Source: an uncultured Olsenella sp. (lineage in GTDB: Bacteria > Actinomycetota > Coriobacteriia > Coriobacteriales > Atopobiaceae). Taken from it: a DNA stretch of 64,000 nt. The position numbers and the translations under genes were made by a program. The stretch lies in NCBI GenBank assembly GCA_949291295.1, contig CASEVE010000005.1, positions 1 to 64,000 of the forward strand, in the 5' to 3' direction. How positions within the stretch are numbered: the first letter of the stretch is position 1; every line of letters starts with the position of its first letter. Shown here in pieces: positions 1-7,596 of the stretch. The notes beneath the pieces are model-generated. The model was not told the DNA's origin and made no database searches. It worked only from the letters and a program-made list of their open reading frames with translations.

Positions 1-31
1 CCCAAAAACTCTGAGAGAAAAAACACGTCCC
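1..31. repeat. Dispersed repeat arm, cut by the window edge
   Basis: These 31 bases are the reverse complement of 6084-6114 with a single mismatch, so they are one arm of the inverted-repeat element described at 6083-6184, here in the opposite orientation and continuing beyond the left edge. The arm ends 20 bases before the nfo start, inside the likely leader or promoter region of that gene. No open frame crosses it. Confidence 0.75.
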
Positions 32-51
32 AAAAACGCAGAGGAGGAAAC

Positions 52-897
52 GTGCGCATCGGGTGCCATCTCTCTACGTCCAACGGCTACGCCGCGATGG
101 CTGCGGACGCCGTGTCCATCAACGCCACCACGTTCGCGTTCTTCACGCGCAACCCACGTGGAGGCAACGCGCGCGAGCTTGACGAGAAAGACCTCGCCGC
201 GTTTCTCGCCACGCTCGAGGAGCACGGCATCGGCCCGCTTGTGGCACACGCGCCCTACACGTACAACCTCTGCTCCGCAAAGCCCGAGACCGTGGAGTTT
301 GCGCGTCGCTCGATGCGCGAGGACCTGGAGCGCATGGAGCGCATGCCCGGCCACCTCTACAACTTCCACCCCGGCTCCCACGTCAGGCAGGGCGTTGACG
401 AAGGCATCCGCCTCATCTGCGAGGGTTTGAACGAGGTCCTGGAGCCCGGCCAGCCAACCACGGTGCTCCTGGAGACCATGGCGGGCAAGGGCACCGAGGT
501 CGGGCGCTCCTTCGAGGAGCTTGCTCGCATCATCGAGGGCGTCACCCACGACGAGCTTCTCGGCGTGTGCCTGGACACCTGTCACGTGGCCGATGCGGGC
601 TACGACATCGTCCACGACCTTGACGGCGTGCTCGACGAGTTTGAGCGCGTGATCGGCCTTGACCGCCTGCGAGCCCTGCACCTCAACGACTCAAAGAACT
701 CGCTCGGCTCACACAAGGACCGTCACGAGAAGATCGGCGCGGGGACGCTCGGCCTTGACACCTTCCGTGCCGTGGTCACAAACGAGCGTCTCGCGGGCCT
801 GCCCATGGTCCTCGAGACCCCGCAGTCCGGCCTCGATGGCTGGGCAGCCGAGATCGCGCTCCTCAGGGCTCTTGCGGCAGGGGAGGCTGAATCGTAA
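52..897 (+). CDS. nfo: Deoxyribonuclease IV (AP endonuclease)
   Basis: Endonuclease IV cuts the backbone 5' of abasic sites in base excision repair, using a three-zinc TIM-barrel active site. The 281 residues match the family's usual size. Metal-ligand motifs appear in the expected order: HPGSH near residue 106, a LLETMAGKG segment (family LENTAGQG) near 142, LDTCH near 178, and HLNDSK followed by DRHEKIG near 213-230. The start is GTG, preceded by GAGGAGG at 42-48; this start places the conserved RIGCHLS strand at the N-terminus. The stop overlaps the ATG of the next gene by one base (TAATG), which suggests translational coupling. Upstream lies only the repeat arm at 1-31. The identification is firm; the E-to-M change within the ENTAGQG-type motif is the only departure noticed. 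Confidence 0.95.
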   Translation: MRIGCHLSTSNGYAAMAADAVSINATTFAFFTRNPRGGNARELDEKDLAAFLATLEEHGIGPLVAHAPYTYNLCSAKPETVEFARRSMREDLERMERMPGHLYNFHPGSHVRQGVDEGIRLICEGLNEVLEPGQPTTVLLETMAGKGTEVGRSFEELARIIEGVTHDELLGVCLDTCHVADAGYDIVHDLDGVLDEFERVIGLDRLRALHLNDSKNSLGSHKDRHEKIGAGTLGLDTFRAVVTNERLAGLPMVLETPQSGLDGWAAEIALLRALAAGEAES

Positions 898-2705
898 TGG
901 GAATCCTGATAGGCCTTGAGCACGTGAGCCACGAGTGGCCCGGCAAACGCGTGCTCGAGGACCAGACCATAGGCATCAACGAGGGCGAGCGCATCGGCAT
1001 CGTCGGCCGCAACGGCGACGGAAAGTCCACGCTGCTGGAGATCGTGGGGCACGTGCTCGAGCCGGACGAGGGCGCTGTGACCTGGCGGCGCAACCTTCAG
1101 GTAGGCTATCTCGGCCAGACGGACAAGCTTGCCGACAAGGACACGGTGCGCCGCGCGATCTTTGGGGACGTCCCGGAGTTCACCTGGGCGTCGGATGCCC
1201 GCATACGGGCCATTCTCGATGAGCTGGTGGGGGACCTCTCGCTTGACGGCGCTGTGGGTGAGCTCTCCGGCGGCCAGCGCCGTCGCGTGGACCTCTGCCG
1301 CGTGCTCTGCCACACCTGGGACGTCATCCTCATGGACGAGCCCACCAACCACCTTGACCTTGCGGCCATCGAGTGGCTGGCGGACCACCTCAGGCGTCGC
1401 TGGTCCGTGGGGGCGGGGTCGCTCCTCGTGGTCACGCACGACCGCTGGTTCCTCGACGAGGTCTGCGAGCACATGTGGGAGGTTCACGACCGTCGCATCG
1501 AGCCCTTCGAGGGCGGCTACTCCGCCTACATCCAGCAGCGCGTGGAGCGCGAGCGCCAGGCGGCCGTCATGGAGGAGCGCCGCCAGAACACGCTGCGCAA
1601 GGAGCTCAACTGGCTCGCGCACGGCGCCAAGGCGCGCACGAGCAAGCCGAAGTTTCGCATCGAGGCGGCGCGCGCCCTTATCGCCAACGATCCGCCGCTC
1701 AGAAACCCGCTCGAGCTCAAGCGCCTCGCCGTGAGCCGCCTGGGCAAGCAGGTCATTGAGATGAAGGACGTGAGCTTTGCCTACGCGCACGGCCCGCGCG
1801 TGATTGACTCCGTTGACTGGATTATCGGACCGGGTGAGCGCTATGGCATCCTCGGCGCCAACGGGGCAGGAAAGTCCACGCTGCTTGCCCTCATGACGGG
1901 GGCGCTTGCCCCAACGTCTGGCACCGTGAAGATTGGCGCCTCGGTTCGCTTTGGCTTCATGAGCCAGCATCTGGACGCGCTCAGCGAGAAGAGCGGCTGG
2001 CGCGTCCTCGAGGTTCTTGGCCGCTACAAGCGAAGCTATCTCGTGGGCGGCAAGATGCAGAGCCCCACGCAGCTCATCGAGCGCCTGGGCTTTGAGCAGC
2101 GCGAGCTCACCAACTTCATCAAGGACCTCTCCGGCGGGCAGCGTCGCCGCCTGGCACTTCTCTGCGTCATTTTGGAGGAGCCCAACGTGCTCGTGCTCGA
2201 CGAGCCGGGAAACGACCTTGATACGGACATGCTGGCCGTGATGGAGGACCTGCTCGATAGCTGGCCTGGGACGCTTCTTGTGGTCTCCCACGACCGCTAC
2301 CTCATGGAGCGCGTGACCGACGATCAGTTTGCCCTCATAGACGGCCACGTGCGCCACGTTCCCGGCGGCGTGGACGAGTACCTGCGCCTGCTTGCCGATA
2401 AGAGCGCCGGTGCTGCGCCCGCCCCAACAAGCGAGCCTAAGGCTGACGGTTCTTCTCGCCCCGCCGCAATGGGACTCACTAACCAGGAGCGCCGCGAGCT
2501 CAAGAAGCGCTTTGACGCGGTGAGCAGAAAGCTCGACAAGACCGCAGATGAGCCCGAACGGCTGCGCGCGGAGATGGCGAGCGTGGATGCCAGCGACTAC
2601 GCCGCGCTCCTGTCTGCCCAGAAGAAGCTTGACGAGTGCCTTGCCGCTCGTGAGGCGTTGGAGGACGAGTGGCTTGAGCTCTCCGAGCGTCTGGGGCTGG
2701 AGTAG
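897..2705 (+). CDS. ABC-F family ATP-binding protein (Uup-like)
   Basis: This is a soluble tandem ATPase of the ABC-F class, whose members act on the ribosome or, for Uup, affect transposon excision and translation; no membrane domain is present. The first cassette has Walker A GRNGDGKST near residue 37, signature LSGGQRRRVDL and Walker B LMDEPTNHLD. The second has GANGAGKST near 320, LSGGQRRRLAL and LVLDEPGNDLD, where the family more often has DEPTNDLD. The two are joined by a charged linker near residues 215-265, and the last 75 residues are a charged coiled coil as in Uup. The 602-residue length fits Uup. It is coupled to nfo, which suggests joint expression, but its precise function (Uup or another ABC-F subfamily) cannot be settled from sequence alone. 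Confidence 0.9.
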   Translation: MGILIGLEHVSHEWPGKRVLEDQTIGINEGERIGIVGRNGDGKSTLLEIVGHVLEPDEGAVTWRRNLQVGYLGQTDKLADKDTVRRAIFGDVPEFTWASDARIRAILDELVGDLSLDGAVGELSGGQRRRVDLCRVLCHTWDVILMDEPTNHLDLAAIEWLADHLRRRWSVGAGSLLVVTHDRWFLDEVCEHMWEVHDRRIEPFEGGYSAYIQQRVERERQAAVMEERRQNTLRKELNWLAHGAKARTSKPKFRIEAARALIANDPPLRNPLELKRLAVSRLGKQVIEMKDVSFAYAHGPRVIDSVDWIIGPGERYGILGANGAGKSTLLALMTGALAPTSGTVKIGASVRFGFMSQHLDALSEKSGWRVLEVLGRYKRSYLVGGKMQSPTQLIERLGFEQRELTNFIKDLSGGQRRRLALLCVILEEPNVLVLDEPGNDLDTDMLAVMEDLLDSWPGTLLVVSHDRYLMERVTDDQFALIDGHVRHVPGGVDEYLRLLADKSAGAAPAPTSEPKADGSSRPAAMGLTNQERRELKKRFDAVSRKLDKTADEPERLRAEMASVDASDYAALLSAQKKLDECLAAREALEDEWLELSERLGLE

Positions 2706-3022
2706 GGGACATAACACTGCAAATTACCAACTATAACTTGAAACATACCCCCGTCCACAAGCGCTGCTAGTGTTCCTTATTTCAGCTACCAGAACAACAA
2801 ATATCAAACTAAAAATTAGCGTTCACCGAAAAGTTGAGGCCGCTGGATGAGAAACGCGGACCGCTCGTCGAAGTGACCCTCAACAAAGATTTGCTTCAGA
2901 AATCTGAATGTATCCTGAACCTCAAATGTGCCTGGCGTCTTGATGGGAGACGTCAGGCACATGTGTCGGGTCGTCTCTTGACAAGACGACGGAGCACAGG
3001 ACGATAAGAAAGGAAGGTCCGC
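2706..3022. other. AT-richer intergenic spacer with a repeat relic and two hairpins
   Basis: This 317-base gap is visibly more AT-rich than its surroundings. At 2711-2730 it carries a relic resembling the flank of the 6083-6184 element (ATAACAC then CAAATTACCAA, compared with the reverse complement of bases 6073-6096). At 2924-2964 two 17-base arms form a near-perfect hairpin around a 7-base loop. At 2970-2990 GTCGTCT pairs with AGACGAC. The last hairpin lies about 30 bases before the start of the broken surface-protein gene, so it would be in that gene's promoter or leader. No convincing gene is present. Confidence 0.6.
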
Positions 3023-4527
3023 ATGAGAAGAACAGGGTTCACGTTCGCTGGGGGAGGTTTTCTGCCGGAAGGCTGCTGGCTGCGGCTGCCGTTGCCGCCG
3101 TCATTGCCTCTCCGCTCGTTGTGCCTATGACCGCACATGGTGAAACGTACGCCGGCTCGCTCTCGAGCGTCGAGTCTGCCTCGGTCTCCTCGGACCAGGC
3201 AAACGTCGTCAACGTCACCTTCAACGATGGCGTCCGGGGCAAGATCACGTTCCTTGATAATGGGGTGTTCCGCTACAACGTTGACCCCACGGGCGAGTTT
3301 TCCGAGTACGCCGTTCCAAGAGACCAGAGCCACACCGCCAAGATCCAGGCATAGCCCGACAGCTCCTCGCACTACGAGGAGCCCGCGGCTACTGTGAGCG
3401 ACGCCGGTGACGCCTTTGAGATCTCGGCCGGAAGCGTGACGGTGGTGCTCGAGAAGGGTACGGGCCTGCTCTCCATCAAGGCGGGCGACGTCGTCACCGT
3501 GAGCGTCAAGGCAAACGGTGTCGAGAACGCCAACGCGCTTGGTGCGCTCATTCACTTTAGCGACGAGCAGTTTGAGTTCGTTCCCGGCTCCATTGCAGCT
3601 GCTGACGTCATCTCTGGCATGAGCAACCGCTCTGTAGCCAAGACGTCCTACAACGATGGTACGCAGAGCGTGAACCTCGCCTTCATCAATGAGGGCGACA
3701 AGGACCTCTACTCGGGCGATGACGTTGTTGCCAGCTTCCAGCTCAAGGCAAAGGTCGACACCACCGTTGAGCTTGATGCGGCTACTTGGACGATAGGCCC
3801 GCTGCTTGACTTCACCACCGGTAGCACGGCCGCCTCCATCGACAAGTCCGAGCTCCAGGCCCTTGTTGACGCCATCAAGGCGGAGGGGCTCAAGGCCGAG
3901 GACTACACCACGGCAACGTGGACGCCCTTCGAGCTTGCCCTTGAGGACGCTGAGCGGCTCCTTGCCGACGAAGAGACCACGCAGGAGACCATCGACCAGT
4001 GCGTGAAGGCCCTTCAGGATGCCTACGACGGTCTGGCGAAGGCAACCGTACCTTCGGCCGACGCCGATCGCGACAAGCTCGCCGAGCTCGTGGCAACGGC
4101 AGAGGACATCGACACCACGGGCAAGACGGCCGAGTCCGCCACCGCGCTTGCTGACGCCATCGCTCACGCCAAGGAGGTTCTCGCCAACTCCGATGCCACT
4201 GCAGATGAGCTGAACGCTGCGCGCGAGCAGCTTCAGGCAGCCGTTGACAGCCTGAAGGACGAGGCGAACGTTCCTCCCGCCGACGGCGGCGATCCTTCCG
4301 ACAAGCCCTCGGGCGACTCGGGCAAGGATGAGCCAACCGGCGATCAGAACGCTCCCTCAAAGGACGACAACAAGCCCTCTGCCTCCGTCGACAAGAACGA
4401 CGGTGGCCAGGTTCCTCAGACGGGTGACGCAAGCATCCTGCTCGCTGCCCCCGCCGCTGTTGCCGGGCTAGCGTTGCTTACCGCGGGTGCTGGCTCGCTT
4501 CTCGCGTCGCGTAAGCGTCACGAGTGA
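3023..4527 (+). pseudogene. Broken LPXTG-type surface protein with cohesin-like and FIVAR-like domains
   Basis: Reading starts at ATG 3023 after an AAGGAAGG site, but the frame is lost near 3056-3061. The next frame supplies the hydrophobic part of a signal peptide (AGRLLAAAAVAAVIASP) and then continues, so one base is missing. That frame meets an in-frame TAG at 3352-3354 and resumes without a shift to 4527. The piece after the signal peptide resembles the N-terminal mutarotase-like region of GH31 glucosidases (FRYNVDPTGEFSEYA), but no catalytic barrel follows. Instead it runs straight into a cohesin-like domain (about 3490-3770), two FIVAR-like helical repeats (3840-4045, 4060-4255), a Ser/Pro/Asp-rich linker and a sortase-type tail VPQTG, hydrophobic segment, RKRHE. 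So the gene has two point lesions and, by inference, an internal deletion. The GH31 link is from memory of the family and needs a search. Confidence 0.8.
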
Positions 4528-4578
4528 GGTACTGGTCCCCGGCCCATGCGGTTGGGGACCATGTCTCCGCTAACTTTG

Positions 4579-4612
4579 AGGGCCGGGTTTCCTTTTCAGG
4601 AGACCCGGCCCT
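4579..4612. terminator. Strong hairpin between converging genes
   Basis: AGGGCCGGGT at 4579-4588 pairs with ACCCGGCCCT at 4603-4612, and the inner TTCC/GGAG extends the stem to 14 pairs around a TTTTCA loop. It sits between the end of the plus-strand surface-protein remnant and the end of the minus-strand flavodoxin gene, so it may end transcripts from both sides. There is no clean T run, so it is not a textbook intrinsic terminator. A weaker hairpin, GGTCCCC with GGGGACC, lies at 4535-4561. Confidence 0.6.
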
Positions 4613-4623
4613 CTCGGCGTCTT

Positions 4624-5103
4624 CTATGAGTCCATGGCTTTTAGGAGTGCCTCCTGGAACGCTTCTAGATCGGAGTCGTTGGGATGTCCGAGCGCGCGGT
4701 CGAAGTTCTCGATCATAGGCTCAAAGTGCGCGGGGTCCTTCTCGGCCATCTGGACGTAGCGCTCGCGCACTGCGGGCGGCATCTGGCCTTGGCACATGAA
4801 GCGGCCGATGACTTGCGCGCCCTCAGGCAGCGCGGAGGCAAAGCGGTCGAGCACGCGGTCGTAGTATGCCTGGCTGCCGCCAAAGCCGCAGGTACCAAAC
4901 AGGAACACGCGCTTGTCGGCGAGCTGGGGGAGTGTCTTAGCGAGGGAGGGGTCGAGCCCGCCCTTGTCAGTCCAAGATCCAAGAAGAACCGTGTCCGCAT
5001 CTGCGACGGAATCGACGATCTTCTCGCCAAGTACCTCTCGGGCGCGCTGCGCGAGCTTGAGGGTGTTGCCAGTCTTTGAGCTGCAGATGATTGCGATGGA
5101 CAT
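4624..5103 (-). CDS. Flavodoxin family protein
   Basis: This is a 159-residue flavodoxin-fold protein likely to bind FMN and carry electrons in the cytoplasm. The N-terminal strand and phosphate loop read IAIICSSKTGNTLKLA (family T/S-x-T-G-N-T), followed by a VLLGSW strand and a FGTCGFGG loop. The start is the ATG at 5103, which has AAGGAGGC just upstream; a longer reading to 5166 would run through that ribosome binding site. Some flavodoxins of this length in gut anaerobes accompany reductases (for example BilS with bilirubin reductase), but no such partner is nearby, so its substrate is unknown. The next gene upstream, an MGMT-family protein on the same strand, starts a separate reading frame 46 bases away. 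Confidence 0.8.
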   Translation of the reverse strand: MSIAIICSSKTGNTLKLAQRAREVLGEKIVDSVADADTVLLGSWTDKGGLDPSLAKTLPQLADKRVFLFGTCGFGGSQAYYDRVLDRFASALPEGAQVIGRFMCQGQMPPAVRERYVQMAEKDPAHFEPMIENFDRALGHPNDSDLEAFQEALLKAMDS

Positions 5104-5149
5104 GATGCCTCCTTGAATGACTGGCACTCTTGTACCCGATTTGGTGACC

Positions 5150-5464
5150 TTAGACCTCCCAGGCACATTTTTTCATATTCACGCGTCCGTTGGGGAGAAA
5201 GGCCACGCCCTCAGACTCCAGCATCCGGCGCTGCTCGCCGGGGCCGCCAAAGGCAAAGCCGGGAGCAAGTGAGCCGTCAGCAAACACAACGCGGTGACAG
5301 GGCACGCCGCCGGCAACGCCGGGGCTGCCGTGCATGGCGTAGCCGACCTGCCGTGCGCATCGGGGCGCGCCCATGAGGCGGGCAACCTGTCCGTAGCTGG
5401 CAACGCGCCCCTCGGGAATCTGCCGCACCACATCCCAGGCGCGCTCAAAGAACGACTGCTCCAC
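5150..5464 (-). CDS. MGMT-family DNA alkyl-damage protein
   Basis: The 104 residues form only the C-terminal DNA-binding domain of O6-methylguanine-DNA methyltransferase, with no N-terminal domain. Visible motifs are a helix-turn-helix (RVASYGQVARLMG, residues 20-32) and the active-site box PCHRVV near residue 55. Alkyltransferase-like (ATL) proteins of this size usually have the cysteine replaced (PWHR or PAHR), whereas here it is present. The protein could therefore transfer alkyl groups itself or simply flag lesions for repair; sequence does not decide. It lies head-to-head with the cysteine hydrolase at 5517, so the 52 bases between them must hold both promoters or be read through from elsewhere. 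Confidence 0.85.
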   Translation of the reverse strand: MEQSFFERAWDVVRQIPEGRVASYGQVARLMGAPRCARQVGYAMHGSPGVAGGVPCHRVVFADGSLAPGFAFGGPGEQRRMLESEGVAFLPNGRVNMKKCAWEV

Positions 5465-5516
5465 GCTTCCTCCAATCCGCTATGCTCAGGCTACCACCTA
5501 TTCGAGAGGGGACGCC

Positions 5517-6071
5517 ATGATGCTTGACAAGAACGCGACCGCGCTGCTCGTCATCGACGCCATCGAGGCCACGGGCGAAGACGCGCTCTATGATCCTGAC
5601 GCGGCCACGGCAGCCTATCGCGGCGCCGTTGCACGCTCGATTGCCGCCTGTCACGCCGCCGGCATTCCGGTTATCTTCTGCAACGACTCGCACATCCGTG
5701 GGCTTGACCGCGAGCTTGAGCTCTGGGGAGAGCATGGCATAGCTGGGGAGTCCCGCATCTTTCCCGAGGTTGAGGTGGGGGAGGGCGACATCGTTATCCC
5801 CAAGCGCCGCTACTCCGGCTTCTTCCAGACAGACCTTGACCTCACCCTGCGCGAGCTGGGCGTCAAGACCGTGATCGCCGTGGGCGCGGACACCAACATC
5901 TGCGTGCTTCATACGCTGGCTGACGCCTACTTTCTCGGCTACGCTTCCATTGTGGTGACCGACGCCACGATGACCTTCCTCTGCGGCACCCAGGAGGGTG
6001 CCCTCGAGCACTGCGAGAAGTGCTACGGCTCCGAGCTCGTGACCGTCTCCGACCTCGAAGCCGCTCTGTAA
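5517..6071 (+). CDS. Isochorismatase-like cysteine hydrolase
   Basis: This 184-residue protein belongs to the isochorismatase-like hydrolase superfamily, which includes nicotinamidases, N-carbamoyl hydrolases and isochorismatases. The catalytic triad is visible: Asp14 in LLVIDAIE, Lys96 in VIPKRRYSGF and Cys129 in ADTNICV. The non-prolyl cis-peptide region (VIAVGAD) is in place. The ATG at 5517 follows GAGAGGGGA. The metal-site pattern D-x-H of true nicotinamidases appears only partly (CNDSH near residue 55), so the substrate is left open. The gene stands alone, and its stop is 11 bases before the 6083-6184 inverted repeat, which could form the end of its transcript. Confidence 0.85.
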   Translation: MMLDKNATALLVIDAIEATGEDALYDPDAATAAYRGAVARSIAACHAAGIPVIFCNDSHIRGLDRELELWGEHGIAGESRIFPEVEVGEGDIVIPKRRYSGFFQTDLDLTLRELGVKTVIAVGADTNICVLHTLADAYFLGYASIVVTDATMTFLCGTQEGALEHCEKCYGSELVTVSDLEAAL

Positions 6072-6082
6072 TTTGGTAATTT

Positions 6083-6184
6083 GGGGACGTGTTATTTCTC
6101 TCAGAGTTTTTGGGACAGGTTTTGCCCTCGTGATCCCGGGGCTCAAACCTGTCCCTTTTTCTCTGAAGCAAAGAACACGTCCCC
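6083..6184. repeat. 102-bp inverted-repeat element
   Basis: The left arm (6083-6124) and the reverse complement of the right arm (6142-6184) both read GGGGACGTGTT, then a CAGAG box, then GGGACAGGTTT. They differ at a few bases, and a GC-rich centre separates them. The left arm recurs in reverse orientation at 1-31 with one mismatch, a relic of the flank lies at 2711-2730, and the AACCTGTCCC core reappears in the hairpin at 60708-60738. It has no coding capacity. The form suggests a REP/MITE-like dispersed element, which may double as a terminator for the gene ending at 6071. Confidence 0.8.
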
Positions 6185-6305
6185 GAACGAGGCTACATGC
6201 CTTTCTCGCCTCCTATGCAAAGCGCGTATATGTCTCTATTCAATATAGGAAATATACATGTTGACGCCACGTCGCTAAACTTGTTGTCAAGAGAGAGGGT
6301 TGTCG

Positions 6306-6520
6306 ATGGGAGAGCTAACCACAGGCATAGAGCGCTGCCTGAGTTTTTTGCGTGACTGCCACGATTACTACAAGACGCCGCGTGGCTACCACTCCCGCTC
6401 CGGCAACTTCAATGAGGGCTGGAACGTCACTGGCACTACACGGACCTTTACGACGGCGGTGTCAGGGGAGCCATTCCCTGGGATAAGATTCAGCAGTTTT
6501 TCGAGAAGTACTTGGGCTAG
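6306..6520 (+). pseudogene. Frameshifted small gene or gene fragment, function unknown
   Basis: ATG 6306 follows a GAGAGGG site and opens a frame reading MGELTTGIERCLSFLRD and onward to about 6416. The protein-like continuation (RHWHYTDLYDGG, IPWDKIQQFFEKYLG, then TAG at 6518) lies in the next frame and begins two bases later, so one base appears to be lost. Without the lesion the product would be about 71 residues. In the unshifted frame translation would overrun the next gene's start and end at 6575. I do not recognise the family. It lies directly before the DUF3737 gene and reads the same way. It could be a real small protein, the tail of a longer lost gene, or a victim of sequence error. 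Confidence 0.5.
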
Positions 6521-6540
6521 CAAGCTCTCGAAAGGACGTC

Positions 6541-7386
6541 ATGAACGAGAAGATCATCGAGAACCAGACCTTTGACGAGGAGCGCGCACTCTACGGCTCA
6601 CGTGATCTCGTCGTGCGCAACTGTCGCTTCGACGGCCCTGCAGACGGCGAGAGCGCCTTCAAGGAATGCGAGAACGTCACCGTGGAAGGCGCGTTCATGA
6701 ACCTTCGCTACCCGTTCTGGCACGATCGCGGGCTCGCCCTGCGCAACGTCGAGATGACCGAGCTCTGCCGCGCCGCGCTTTGGTACAGCGAGGAGGTCAC
6801 GATCGAGGGCAGCCGCCTCCACGGCATCAAGGCGCTGCGCGAGTGCGAGAACGTCTGCATGCGCGACTGCGACATCGTCTCTCCAGAGTTCGGCTGGTCC
6901 ACGCGCGGCATCACGATGGAGCGCTGCACGGCCGAAAGCGAGTACTTCATGATGCGCTCGACCAACCTGCGCTTCCGCAACGTGCGCTTCTCGGGCAAGT
7001 ACTCGTTCCAGTACATCGAGGACGCCGTCTTCGAGAGCTGCGACTTCGACACTAAGGACGCCTTCTGGCACGCGCGAAACGTCGTCGTCCGCAACTCTCA
7101 TGTGCGCGGCGAGTACCTCGGCTGGTACAGCGAGAACGTCACCTTTGATAACTGCCTCATCGAGGGCACGCAGCCGCTCTGCTACTGCGAGGACCTGCAC
7201 TTGGTGAACTGTCGGACGGAGGGCTGTGACCTCGCCTTTGAGCGCAGCCACGTTCAAGCCACACTTACCACGCCCATCGTAAGCATCAAGAACCCTCTTG
7301 AGGGAAGCCACATCAGCGCTCCCGATGTGGGGGAGGTCATTCGTGACATCGAGGGCGCCACGGGCGTCATTGACGTTACGCGCTAA
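6541..7386 (+). CDS. DUF3737 family right-handed beta-helix protein
   Basis: The 281 residues are made of about ten short repeats of the form V-x-N/D-C-x-F/I with aromatic positions (FWHDR, LWYSE, FGWST, FWHARN, LGWYSEN). This pattern fits a right-handed parallel beta-helix, the fold predicted for DUF3737. No signal peptide or membrane segment is visible, so the protein is probably cytoplasmic. ATG 6541 follows GAAAGGACGTC. Members are common in gut and oral Firmicutes and Actinobacteria, but to my knowledge no activity is established. The flanks are a broken small gene and a frameshifted secreted hydrolase, which puts this intact gene inside an otherwise decaying accessory stretch. Confidence 0.85.
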   Translation: MNEKIIENQTFDEERALYGSRDLVVRNCRFDGPADGESAFKECENVTVEGAFMNLRYPFWHDRGLALRNVEMTELCRAALWYSEEVTIEGSRLHGIKALRECENVCMRDCDIVSPEFGWSTRGITMERCTAESEYFMMRSTNLRFRNVRFSGKYSFQYIEDAVFESCDFDTKDAFWHARNVVVRNSHVRGEYLGWYSENVTFDNCLIEGTQPLCYCEDLHLVNCRTEGCDLAFERSHVQATLTTPIVSIKNPLEGSHISAPDVGEVIRDIEGATGVIDVTR

Positions 7387-7596
7387 GGCGAGCCTCTTTT
7401 GTCGACGCCTTGATCCTGTTCTCGCACACCCCGCATTATGAGTCGAGTTTGGACAAATAGCGCGGGTCGAGCGAGGCTGTCTTTGGCACGATCTTGTGGT
7501 TCCGCCCTCATCTTTTGGTTTTGGGGCGCTCGGGCTCGACACGCTAGGACCTTCAACGGCTATCATCTTGGGGGCTCTTGAGTGGAAGGAATCACA

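Noticed and set aside
723..2717. 664-codon open frame on the minus strand opposite the ABC-F gene
   Set aside because: It lies antisense to a gene with unmistakable ABC motifs. GC-rich codon use often leaves such shadow frames open, and its translation has no family-like motifs.
2816..2962. 48-residue minus-strand frame ending ...FLIQRPQLFGER
   Set aside because: It looks faintly protein-like, but it has no ribosome binding site and starts within a hairpin arm. It could be a relic, but I cannot support it as a gene.
3056..3061. Programmed -1 frameshift in the surface-protein gene
   Set aside because: There is no X-XXY-YYZ slippery heptamer with a downstream stem, and the later in-frame TAG would end the product anyway.
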